Assembly: GCA_043806215.1 (NCBI GenBank)
Contig: JAZDHD010000055.1
Coordinates: 1-14,300 of the forward strand
Reading direction: 5' to 3'
Length of the DNA stretch: 14,300 bases
Origin: JAVHLK01 sp043806215
Lineage (GTDB): Bacteria; Desulfobacterota; Desulfomonilia; Desulfomonilales; Desulfomonilaceae
The first letter of the stretch is position 1. Every line of letters begins with the position of its first letter. The notes beneath the pieces were generated by a model. The model was not told where the DNA came from, did not search any database, and worked only from the letters and a program-made list of their open reading frames with translations. Shown here one piece after another: positions 1 through 7,447 of this stretch. The position numbers and the translations under genes were made by a program.

Positions 1-66
1 ATGGATAGTGCCGGAAGGATCGAAGTGAACGAGTCACGGATATCGTCCAAGAATCAATTGGGGTAG
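1..66 (+). CDS. Possible C-terminal tail of an upstream gene (partial)
   Basis: Frame 1 is open from the left edge to a TAG at 64-66 and would encode about 21 residues ending in ...SKNQLG. The other two forward frames close within the first 30 bases. The residues are not recognisable. In related anaerobes hdrA/mvhD genes often follow hdrB or hdrC, so a tail of such a gene is possible, but nothing in these residues proves it. The ATG at position 1 is more likely an internal Met than a start. A 6-bp stem (GGGGTA 60-65 with TACCCC 73-78) overlaps the stop. This may also be chance open sequence. Confidence 0.3.
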   Translation: MDSAGRIEVNESRISSKNQLG

Positions 67-121
67 CCGGAGTACCCCGGCGAGATGAGAGAAAATGAAA
101 AGAGAACAAGCTGGAGACAAG

Positions 122-3100
122 ATGTCCGAGAGTTTCCGAGACAGGAATTTTGGAGACGTAATGGTTGTTGGTGGAGGCATCAGCGGCATTCAAGCCTCTC
201 TTGATCTTGCCACGGCAGGGTATAAGGTCCTTCTCGTAGAGAAGTCGCCGACCATAGGCGGCAAGATGGCCCAGCTCGATAAGACCTTTCCCACCAATGA
301 TTGCTCCATGTGTATTGAATCTCCGAAGTTTCTTGAATGTAAGAGACATCCCAATATAGAGATCCTCACCATGACCGAAGTCGACGGTGTGAACGGCCGG
401 GCGGGGGACTTCAACGTAACTCTGATCAAGAGGCCCAGATATATCATAGAGGAAAAATGCACAGGGTGTACGACCTGCGTGGAGTACTGTCCGGTCTTGG
501 TTCCCGACCCGTTCAATCAAAACATATCCACGAACAAGGCGGTCCACATATACTTCGCTCAAGCCGTGCCTCTGGTCGCCTATATCGACGAAAACTGCCT
601 TTATCTCGATGGGAAGAAATGCACCATTTGTGAAGGAGTCTGTCAGAGCCGTGCCATAGACCTGAATCAAACGCCTGAAATCATGCAGGTGAACGTCGGG
701 GCAATCGTGCTGGCGCCCGGTTACGAGGTGTTCGATCCAAAGGCGACGGGCGACTATGGCTTCGGGAAGTATGAGAACGTGGTTACCAGCCTTGATTACG
801 AGCGTCTGCTGTGCGCAACGGGACCCTACGAAGGCGAGATCCTGCGCGGTTCGGACAAGAAGCATCCCCATAAAATAGCCTGGATTCAATGCGTCGGTTC
901 CAGGCGCGTGACTCCGGGAAACAACAGCTACTGTTCGGCGGTATGCTGCACGTACACGCAAAAGCAGGTGATTCTGACAAAGGATCACGACGCGGATGCG
1001 GAGTGCACCATATTCCACAACGACATTCGATCCTACAGCAAAGGTTTCGAGCGGTTTTATCAGAGAGCGGCCAGTTCCCCGGGGATACGTTTCATTCGAA
1101 GTTACGTATCGATCGGAAGAGAGGATCCGGTAACCAAGAATGTTTCTCTGCGGTACTCCACCACGGATGGTTCCGTTAATGAAGAAGAATTCGACATGGT
1201 GGTGTTGTCGGTAGGATTGAAGCCGCCCAAGGATTTCCTGGCCTTGGCGGAAAAATTCGGCATCGATCTCAATTTCCACGGATTCTGTCGGACCAACCCC
1301 GTGAATCCCATTGAGACGTCTCGAAGCGGGATCTTTGTGGCCGGGGCCTTCCAGGGACCCATAGACATCCCTGAGTCGGTCTTCGGTGCCGGCGGAGCCG
1401 GTGCACAGTGTTCCGAGCTTCTCTCGTACCGGCGGGGCAAGCTGTCCAAGAAGAGGGTTTATCCACCTGAAAGGGATGTGTCAAACGAGGACCTAAGGGT
1501 TGGAGTTTTCGTTTGCCACTGCGGCGCGAATATCGGAAGGATCGTTAATGTTCCGGAAACGGTGGAATATGCCTTGACCTTGCCCAATGTGGTTCACGCT
1601 CAGGAACAGCTCTTTTCATGTGCCACCAATTCAGCCAAGCAAATAACCGACACGATAAAGGAGAAGGGGCTGAACCGGGTCGTTGTGGCCGCCTGCACCC
1701 CCAGGACCCATGAGCCGGTCTTCCGGGACACCCTTCGAGAAGGGGGAATCAATCAGTATTTCTATGAGATGGCGAATATCCGGGAGCACTGCTCCTGGGT
1801 CCACTCCAAAGAAAAGGAAGAAGCCACCCGGAAGGCAAAGGATTTGATACGGATGTCCGTTGCACGGACAGCCCTCTTGGAGCCGCTGCTGGAATTTGAC
1901 CTGCCGGTGGACAAGGCCGTGTTGGTTGTGGGAGGGGGTGTGGCCGGGATGACCGCCGCCCTGAGCCTTGCCAACCAGAGATTTGAGGTCTACCTGGTGG
2001 AGAAGGAAAGCGATCTAGGCGGCATGGCACGAAAGATTCATTACACGCTTGAAGGGGTGGACGTTCAGGCTTATTTGCAGGATCTTACCCGAAAGATCTA
2101 TCGGAACCCGTTAGTCCATGTGATTACGGATGCTCTCATCACGGATGTTGTGGGTTATGTGGGAAATTTCACTACAACGGTGGCCGCTGAAGGACGGATC
2201 AGGCGGATCAAACACGGTGCCGCGGTGCTGGCCTCGGGGGCGGATGAATACAAGCCCGTGGAATACCTCTACGGCGAAGATGAAAGGGTCTTGACCCAGA
2301 TTGAGCTGGAACGGCGGATCGTCGACAAGGATGAGGGGCTGACCGGTTCGCGGAGCCTCGTAATGATCCAGTGTGTAGGGTGTAGAAATGACGAGCGAAA
2401 CTACTGTGCCCGGGTATGTTGCAGTCATGCCGTGAAAAACGCCTTGAAGTTGAAGGAGATCAATCCCGAGATGGACGTCTCCATCCTCTTTCGGGACATG
2501 AGAACCTATGGGTTCAGTGAGGACTATTACCGGGAAGCTTCCGAAAAGGACGTCAAGTTCATACGTTTTGACCCCGAGGACCCGCCTCAAGTGGATCCCG
2601 GAGAGTCCGAGGAAGGCCGGTCCGTGCTCAAGGTTACCGTGACCGATTTCGTTTTGGGAAAGAAACTTCAATTGGATGCCGATCACCTGGCTTTGTCGAC
2701 CGCGGTTATTCCCTCCGGGGACATTCAGGAACTGTCCCGGTTATTCAAGGTTGCTCTGAGTCCGGAGGGCTTCTTTCAGGAAGCCCATGTGAAACTGAGA
2801 CCGGTTGACTTTGCCGCGGAAGGCGTTTTCCTCTGTGGAACGGCACATTATCCCAAGCATATTTCCGAATCGATCAATCAGGCATACGGTGCGGCAGGCC
2901 GGGCAGCGGTTCTCCTGTCACAGGATTCCGTCACCGCGTCCGGTTCCGTTTGCCGGGTGGATGAGGACCGATGCATTTCCTGCGGAGCATGTATCACCGC
3001 CTGCACCTACGGCGCCATCGAGTTTCATGATACTCCGGCCGGCAACAAAGCCCGGGTCATTCCCGTGCTCTGTAAGGGGGACGGCCTGTGTAACGCCAAG

Positions 3101-3211
3101 TGTCCCACGGGGGCAATCGCCCTGAAGCATTACACGGATGAACAACTCTTTCGCCAGATTGACGCGGAGGTTCCGGACCTCTTGAGACTCCGCGGACAAA
3201 CGAATCCGTGA
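122..3211 (+). CDS. hdrA: Tandem HdrA-like FAD/iron-sulfur protein (heterodisulfide reductase subunit A type)
   Basis: A cytoplasmic flavin/iron-sulfur protein of about 1029 residues, well above a single HdrA, because two HdrA-like modules are joined in tandem. Module 1 has a Rossmann FAD motif (VVGGGISG, about residues 15-22), the HdrA Cys motif NDCSMCIESPK (about 59-69), a CTGCTTC...C ferredoxin motif (Cys 113, 116, 119, 123) and a second Cys set (159, 167, 170, 174). Module 2 starts near residue 485 with VCHCG, has a second VVGGGVAG motif near 602 and an IQCVGCR...CARVCC Cys cluster, and ends in a two-cluster ferredoxin domain (CISCGAC near 951, CKGDGLC near 984). In known Hdr complexes HdrA carries the bifurcating FAD and passes electrons to partner subunits, which fits the MvhD gene 86 bp downstream. 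HdrB and HdrC are not in the window. I chose ATG 122 because GGAG at 113-116 lies 5 bases upstream; the in-frame ATG at 95 has a weaker site. Confidence 0.93.
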   Translation: MSESFRDRNFGDVMVVGGGISGIQASLDLATAGYKVLLVEKSPTIGGKMAQLDKTFPTNDCSMCIESPKFLECKRHPNIEILTMTEVDGVNGRAGDFNVTLIKRPRYIIEEKCTGCTTCVEYCPVLVPDPFNQNISTNKAVHIYFAQAVPLVAYIDENCLYLDGKKCTICEGVCQSRAIDLNQTPEIMQVNVGAIVLAPGYEVFDPKATGDYGFGKYENVVTSLDYERLLCATGPYEGEILRGSDKKHPHKIAWIQCVGSRRVTPGNNSYCSAVCCTYTQKQVILTKDHDADAECTIFHNDIRSYSKGFERFYQRAASSPGIRFIRSYVSIGREDPVTKNVSLRYSTTDGSVNEEEFDMVVLSVGLKPPKDFLALAEKFGIDLNFHGFCRTNPVNPIETSRSGIFVAGAFQGPIDIPESVFGAGGAGAQCSELLSYRRGKLSKKRVYPPERDVSNEDLRVGVFVCHCGANIGRIVNVPETVEYALTLPNVVHAQEQLFSCATNSAKQITDTIKEKGLNRVVVAACTPRTHEPVFRDTLREGGINQYFYEMANIREHCSWVHSKEKEEATRKAKDLIRMSVARTALLEPLLEFDLPVDKAVLVVGGGVAGMTAALSLANQRFEVYLVEKESDLGGMARKIHYTLEGVDVQAYLQDLTRKIYRNPLVHVITDALITDVVGYVGNFTTTVAAEGRIRRIKHGAAVLASGADEYKPVEYLYGEDERVLTQIELERRIVDKDEGLTGSRSLVMIQCVGCRNDERNYCARVCCSHAVKNALKLKEINPEMDVSILFRDMRTYGFSEDYYREASEKDVKFIRFDPEDPPQVDPGESEEGRSVLKVTVTDFVLGKKLQLDADHLALSTAVIPSGDIQELSRLFKVALSPEGFFQEAHVKLRPVDFAAEGVFLCGTAHYPKHISESINQAYGAAGRAAVLLSQDSVTASGSVCRVDEDRCISCGACITACTYGAIEFHDTPAGNKARVIPVLCKGDGLCNAKCPTGAIALKHYTDEQLFRQIDAEVPDLLRLRGQTNP

Positions 3212-3297
3212 GCCGTACCAACCAGCGCTTCCGAAAGGCCGGGGCCGTCGTCCCGGCGAACCGTAACAACCGGCGATTAGCGAGGAGTGAGAAAAGA

Positions 3298-4065
3298 ATG
3301 GCTGCAGGGCTTGAATTCAAACCGAGGATTCTGGGATTCTTGTGCAACTGGTGCTGCTACGGAGGTGCGGATCTCTGCGGAGTGTCCCGCTTTCAATACC
3401 CGCCCTACTTACGGGTGGTCAGAGTGATGTGCTCGGGACGAGTCGACCTGGCACTCATATTCCGCGCGTTTGCAAACGGAACGGACGCGGTCTTTGTCGG
3501 CGGTTGTCATCTCAACGACTGCCATTACAACACCGAAGGCAATTACGATGCACTGAGCGTAATGCATCTCGGTAAGAAGTTGCTGGAACGCATAGGGGTG
3601 AATCCGGACAGATTGCGGCTCGAATGGGTATCCGCCGGTGAGGGAATCCGTTTTGCCGAAATCATGAACGATTACGGCAACCGGATAAAGGCCTTGGGTC
3701 CTCTCGGCAGCAGCGAGGGGATTGACCCGGAAGCATTGAGATCCCGAATCGACACCGCGTCAAGCCTTGTTCCCTACATCAAACTTGTTGAAAGAGAACG
3801 GCTGAGAGTCCGTTTCAGTACCGAGGAAGAGTACAAGCAGTTCTTCGACAGTGAAGAGGTGAACCGGCTGTTCGAGGAAACGGTGGCGGACAAATTGGCA
3901 ATGGCGCAAATCGTGTCGCTTCTCCGGGAAGGCCCGCGTTCGACTGCGGAGATTGCAAAGGCTCTGGGCCTGACCCCGTCCAAGGTATCAAAACACCTTA
4001 TTGCCTCATCGAGGCAGAGATTGGTAAGGTACGATCAGGACGGGAAGCGGTACGCCCTCGCGTGA
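3298..4065 (+). CDS. mvhD: MvhD-like [2Fe-2S] electron-transfer subunit with C-terminal winged-helix domain
   Basis: This 255-residue protein has two parts. Residues about 8-140 match MvhD (methyl-viologen-reducing hydrogenase delta subunit): FLCNWCCYGGADLCG near 14-28, RVMCSGRVD near 42-50, and GCHLNDCHY near 69-77. In characterised complexes MvhD carries a [2Fe-2S] cluster that passes electrons to HdrA, and the preceding gene is HdrA. Residues about 200-255 look like an ArsR/MarR-type winged helix (STAEIAKALGLTPSKVSKHL, then a short wing ending RYALA). Classical MvhD is about 140 residues, so the extension nearly doubles it. The start is taken at ATG 3298, preceded by AGGAG at 3283-3287; a GTG at 3208 overlapping the hdrA stop would add 30 residues with no family match. 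The MvhD call is firm. The DNA-binding role of the C-terminus is inferred from its sequence pattern only. Confidence 0.9.
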   Translation: MAAGLEFKPRILGFLCNWCCYGGADLCGVSRFQYPPYLRVVRVMCSGRVDLALIFRAFANGTDAVFVGGCHLNDCHYNTEGNYDALSVMHLGKKLLERIGVNPDRLRLEWVSAGEGIRFAEIMNDYGNRIKALGPLGSSEGIDPEALRSRIDTASSLVPYIKLVERERLRVRFSTEEEYKQFFDSEEVNRLFEETVADKLAMAQIVSLLREGPRSTAEIAKALGLTPSKVSKHLIASSRQRLVRYDQDGKRYALA

Positions 4066-4147
4066 GGCGGAAAGAGCGCAACGTCGCTTGGTGCTCCCGT
4101 TGCAGGAATTGGGTCGGGAATTCTCGAAGACGCTCGGCGGTCCTTTT

Positions 4148-4207
4148 CGTAGGGGCGCCCCCCTGTGGGTGGTCCGCACGCTGCCGGCGCGGAGGCCCGG
4201 CGTAAGC
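4148..4207 (+). repeat. Decayed copy of the hairpin repeat found around nifE
   Basis: The segment begins CGTAGGGGCG, the boundary seen in the repeats near nifE, and later contains GCGCGGAGGCCCGGCGTA, close to the GGCACGGAGGCCCGGGCTAC module at 13838-13857. The stems are imperfect here, so this looks like an old, degenerate member of the same dispersed family. Similarity was judged by eye. Confidence 0.4.
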
Positions 4208-4294
4208 CTCACCGTCCCCGCATTTTGTTCCTGCCGGCATCGGTTCATCCCCCGTCGTGCCTTCCTCTTCGCGCATTACAAGCTCATCCCGGTA

Positions 4295-4323
4295 TTGATT
4301 CTTGCCCCCGGGGCAACTACAAT
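4295..4323 (+). promoter_or_regulatory. Sigma70-type promoter with palindromic operator in its spacer
   Basis: TTGATT (4295-4300) and TACAAT (4318-4323) are separated by exactly 17 bases and each has five of six consensus bases. The spacer holds TTGCCCCCGGGGCAA (4302-4316), two 7-base arms around one central C. A palindrome between -35 and -10 is a standard repressor position. The predicted transcript starts near 4330 and would carry a leader of roughly 65 bases before the PulE-like gene. The regulator is unknown. Confidence 0.6.
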
Positions 4324-4395
4324 GGGGTGGGTCGGGCGTATCCGGGTCCGCTCGGTGCGACATGTCGGCCGGAGAGGAGCAGCCGCCGGTATACA

Positions 4396-6267
4396 GTGGA
4401 GATTTACAACGATATAGTCCAGATCGGTGAGATTCTTTATACCGAGGGTCTCCTGGATGAACGGAACATGGTCCGGCTTCAGGAAGCCGAACTGTATATC
4501 AAGGACCGGCTCGCCCAGGACCGGGCAAAACAGGTCCGGGAAGGTGTTCCTCACGCTCACCAGGTGACCGCACTCGAAATTATTGCGGAAATGAAGTTTT
4601 CCGGTCCCAAAGGGCTTGTGGACGAGCCGAGAATCGTAGAGACTCTGGCCAAACACCTCAATTATCCCTTCATGCGGCTTGAGTCCTTGGAACTTGATCC
4701 GGACTTCGTAACCCGGACACTACCCCAAAAATTCTCCGACCGCTTTCTCATTGTACCCGTAGAAGACATCGGCGATAAGCTCCGGGTTGCCGTCTTCGAT
4801 CCTTCCCAGACCGACGTGCTCGAAGACGTCTCGCGGGTATGCGGCAGGGATCTGGAAGTCGTTATCGCTCCGAAGGCCGACATCCTGAAGATTATACTGG
4901 AATTCCATGGATTTCGAGGATCAATAAGGGCTGCCGCGGAAAAGCACGTCAAATACTTCAAGGAGCTGGCCGACCTGGAAAGGCTGGTCGATGTCCAGAG
5001 TCTCGAGGAGATTTCTCACACCGACAAGAACATCCGCACCGCAGTGGATGCAATGTTCAGGAGAGCGATAGCTCAGCGGTCCAGCGATATCCACATCGAA
5101 CCTAAACGCAACAAGAGCCTCCTGAGAATGCGCATCGACGGAGTGCTGCACGACATAGATTGGGTTCCCGGAGCTCTGCACCAGGCGTTTACGTCCCGTA
5201 TCAAGGGCATGGCTTCCATGGATATCGCTGAAAAGCGCAGGCCCCAGGACGGCAGGATCAAACTCAATACCCGGGACCGGGAAATCGAGATCCGCGTATC
5301 AACCGTTCCGACGGCTTTTGGTGAAAAGACCGTTTGCCGGATCCAGGATCCGGACCTTCTTTTCATGGATCTGGAAGAACTCGGTTTCAACCCTCTCGAT
5401 CTGACCACGTTCCAGAGTTTCATCTACAAACCCTTCGGGATCATATTGTGCACAGGCCCCACGGGTTCCGGAAAAACGACGACATTGTACTCCTCGATGA
5501 AGGTTCTGGCCAATGGAGACAGGAACATCACGACGATCGAGGATCCTGTGGAGATGGTGTTCGAGCATTTCAACCAGATTTCCGTCAATCCCGCGGTCAG
5601 CATGCTGCACGACCCCGAGGAAAAGATGACGTTCGGTCCCATACTCCGCCATGTGATGCGGCAGGACCCGGACGTTATAATGATAGGAGAGATCCGGGAC
5701 CGGGAAACCGCCTCCCTTGCAGTTCAAGCGGCTCTGACAGGTCATTTGGTATTCAGCACCGTGCATACGAACGATGCACTGACTTCGATCAACCGTATGC
5801 TGGACCTGCACGTGCCGGCTTTCCTTCTCGCCTCTACGTTGGTTGGACTCATCGCTCAGCGACTGATGAGGAAGGTGTGTCCTTACTGCATCGAAGAGTA
5901 CAGTATCGGCTTGAAGGAACTCAACAACCGCGGCTTCAACTTCGAGGGGCCGGAGCGTATCCTGCTGAAGAGAGGCCGTGGGTGTTTTCAGTGCCGGGAC
6001 ACGGGGTATTTTAAACGGGAGAGCGTTTACGAGGTCGTCGCAGTAGATGAGGACGTCTCGAAAATCATAACGGAAAATCCCGACATGGCGGCGCTGAGGG
6101 AAATGGCCAAGAAGAAGAAATTCAGCACCTTGTGGGAAAATGCCGTCCGGAAGATGCTCAACGGCATTACAACCCCGGAGGAAGTGCTCCGTGTTGCCCA
6201 GCCCGATCCTCAGTTCAACGAACCGATACATTTGCGGAAAAACATGGGCAGAGTTCAGCAGGCATGA
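4396..6267 (+). CDS. GspE/PulE/PilB-family type II secretion or type IV pilus assembly ATPase
   Basis: A 623-residue cytoplasmic hexameric-type motor ATPase of the family that powers pilus assembly or type II secretion. Residues about 80-170 look like the MshE-N/GspE-N domain (LAKHLNYPF, then a basic/acidic segment with VAVFDP). The C-terminal ATPase has Walker A GPTGSGKTTT near 354, the Asp-box region IEDPVE, Walker B VIMIGEIRD near 428, and the His box FSTVHTNDA. A zinc-binding tetracysteine follows (CPYC at 495-498 and CFQC at 530-533), typical of GspE/PilB and absent from PilT-type retraction ATPases. The start is uncertain: GTG 4396 is the only start that keeps the conserved IGEILYTEGLL opening, but its nearest purine-rich site (4371-4379) is about 16 bases away. 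No pilin, platform or secretin gene is nearby, so pilus versus secretion cannot be decided. Confidence 0.92.
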   Translation: MEIYNDIVQIGEILYTEGLLDERNMVRLQEAELYIKDRLAQDRAKQVREGVPHAHQVTALEIIAEMKFSGPKGLVDEPRIVETLAKHLNYPFMRLESLELDPDFVTRTLPQKFSDRFLIVPVEDIGDKLRVAVFDPSQTDVLEDVSRVCGRDLEVVIAPKADILKIILEFHGFRGSIRAAAEKHVKYFKELADLERLVDVQSLEEISHTDKNIRTAVDAMFRRAIAQRSSDIHIEPKRNKSLLRMRIDGVLHDIDWVPGALHQAFTSRIKGMASMDIAEKRRPQDGRIKLNTRDREIEIRVSTVPTAFGEKTVCRIQDPDLLFMDLEELGFNPLDLTTFQSFIYKPFGIILCTGPTGSGKTTTLYSSMKVLANGDRNITTIEDPVEMVFEHFNQISVNPAVSMLHDPEEKMTFGPILRHVMRQDPDVIMIGEIRDRETASLAVQAALTGHLVFSTVHTNDALTSINRMLDLHVPAFLLASTLVGLIAQRLMRKVCPYCIEEYSIGLKELNNRGFNFEGPERILLKRGRGCFQCRDTGYFKRESVYEVVAVDEDVSKIITENPDMAALREMAKKKKFSTLWENAVRKMLNGITTPEEVLRVAQPDPQFNEPIHLRKNMGRVQQA

Positions 6268-6461
6268 AACGATGCCGAAGAAATCCATGCTCCGAGTACG
6301 CCGCTGCGCAATTGAGTTCCCATGTTGTCGGCAACACTTCGTGGCCTGCCTCGGCCATGGTAGGGTCCCGGCGCCGCCAATGCAGCGAAAGCTTACAAGG
6401 ATACGGCACCCGGTTTTTACAGCCGCGTACGTAAGAGACAATACCCCGGAGGAACATCGCC
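6268..6461 (+). other. 194-bp spacer between the ATPase and the M50 protease
   Basis: No recognisable gene. Two short overlapping forward frames (6264-6434, starting ATGA over the ATPase stop, and 6273-6466) are open, but both give Arg/Cys/Pro-rich peptides without family resemblance and lack a good ribosome-binding site. A short stem (TGGCC with GGCCA near 6340-6360) has no T-run. The spacer ends with the strong GGAGG at 6448-6452 that serves the next gene. Confidence 0.45.
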
Positions 6462-6464
6462 ATT
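6448..6464 (+). promoter_or_regulatory. Strong ribosome-binding site placed before an ATT start
   Basis: GGAGGAA (6448-6454) is a near-perfect Shine-Dalgarno sequence. Seven bases later, at 6462-6464, stands ATT in the protease frame. That frame contains no ATG, GTG or TTG between the upstream in-frame stop at 6432-6434 and the GTG at 6492, which is 39 bases from this site and has no comparable one of its own. Confidence 0.55.
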
Positions 6465-7313
6465 AGGAACAGGCCCTGGATCATAAACATCGTGCTGTTC
6501 ATCGCCACCCTCTTTACGACCACTTTTGCCGGTGCGTGGTACGTTAACGAGCCTTCCGAATCCCTGGTTTCTTTTTTCCTCGGGGGGTGGGTGTTTTCCA
6601 TGCCGCTCATGCTCATCCTATTCGTGCATGAGATGGGCCACTACATTGCGGCGAGACGACGATTCCTCGATGTGAGCCCGCCGTATTTCATCCCTGCCAT
6701 CCCGCCGGTGGGGACATTCGGCGCTTTCATCAAGATTAAATCGCCGATCCCCAACAAGAGAGTCCTCATGGAGGTCGGGGCGTCCGGTCCCATAGCGGGA
6801 AGTTTGGTTGCCATTCCATTGCTGGCGTTCGGCTCGATGTATTCGGAAGTGAGGCAGGTTACGGGACCGGTGGAAGGCAACGCAATACACTTTGGAACCT
6901 CACTCATCCTGGAGTTGCTTTTGTACCTGAGGTTCGGGGAACTCCCCGGCCAGGCCACGGTTTTCTTGCACCCAACGGCTATGGCAGCATGGTTCGGCCT
7001 CTTTATCACAGCCCTCAACCTGCTCCCGATGGGACAGCTCGACGGAGGTCATGTGGTCTATGCCCTCTTGGGGCCGCGGCGGGCGCGGATCGTCAGTTTT
7101 GCCGTGTTTGCGTGTCTTGTTCCCCTGGGCATTTGGCTGTGGTTGGGTTGGCTTCTCTTCGGAACGCTGGCCATGTTTATCGGTCTGCGGCATCCGCCGC
7201 CTTTGGATCCCTACATGCCGCTGGACCGAAACGGACATGTCATGGGCTGGATAGCGATCGTTCTGTTCGCAATGACATTCATACCGGCTCCCATAACGGT
7301 TGTGGGTTCCTGA
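6462..7313 (+). CDS. Site-2 (M50) intramembrane zinc metalloprotease
   Basis: A multi-pass membrane protein of 283 residues if started at ATT 6462, or 273 from GTG 6492. M50 proteases cut substrates inside or near the membrane. The zinc site HEMGH lies at residues 56-60 (ATT numbering), preceded by a hydrophobic segment (MPLMLILFV). The third ligand is in NLLPMGQLDGGH, where the Asp of LDGGH is the usual M50 ligand. Further hydrophobic segments appear at the N-terminus (IVLFIATLFTTTFAG), after the VGASGPIAGSL motif, and in the last third, including the C-terminus. No PDZ domain is visible, which fits the compact group of S2P-like proteases. The ATT start is favoured because it follows GGAGG at ideal spacing and adds a basic pre-membrane peptide, RNRPWIINI, as expected ahead of a first membrane segment. 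Substrate unknown. Confidence 0.88.
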   Translation: MRNRPWIINIVLFIATLFTTTFAGAWYVNEPSESLVSFFLGGWVFSMPLMLILFVHEMGHYIAARRRFLDVSPPYFIPAIPPVGTFGAFIKIKSPIPNKRVLMEVGASGPIAGSLVAIPLLAFGSMYSEVRQVTGPVEGNAIHFGTSLILELLLYLRFGELPGQATVFLHPTAMAAWFGLFITALNLLPMGQLDGGHVVYALLGPRRARIVSFAVFACLVPLGIWLWLGWLLFGTLAMFIGLRHPPPLDPYMPLDRNGHVMGWIAIVLFAMTFIPAPITVVGS

Positions 7314-7447
7314 TCATAGGGGCCTTCCGGGGGCTCTCCACGGACTACGTCTGCAAAGAACGACGGCTTACCATAACAGCGCATAGGTGTCGGCCGGATC
7401 GGAATAACCGGGGGACGGCCGGCATAAATCAAGAAGGAACATGGGGT

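Larger units (their letters stand above)
4066..4395 (+). other. 330-bp spacer between mvhD and the PulE-like gene
   Basis: I see no convincing gene here. It contains a weak hairpin just after mvhD (GCAACG 4078-4083 with CGTTGC 4098-4103, no following T-run), a decayed copy of the intergenic hairpin repeat (about 4148-4207), a sigma70-type promoter with a palindromic spacer (4295-4323), and a purine-rich GGAGAGGAG at 4371-4379 ahead of the next gene. Frames through this stretch are open in places but encode low-complexity Arg/Pro-rich peptides typical of shadow translation. Confidence 0.6.

Noticed and set aside
3208..3297. GTG start overlapping the hdrA stop (GTGA) for the MvhD gene
   Set aside because: It would add 30 Arg-rich residues not seen in MvhD proteins; ATG 3298 has AGGAG upstream and begins just before the family motif.
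5299..6441. Minus-strand open frame (380 codons) opposite the PulE-like ATPase
   Set aside because: Antisense to a gene with intact Walker and zinc motifs; no recognisable domain.
6264..6466. Two small overlapping frames in the ATPase-protease spacer
   Set aside because: Arg/Cys/Pro-rich translations, no good ribosome-binding site and no family resemblance.
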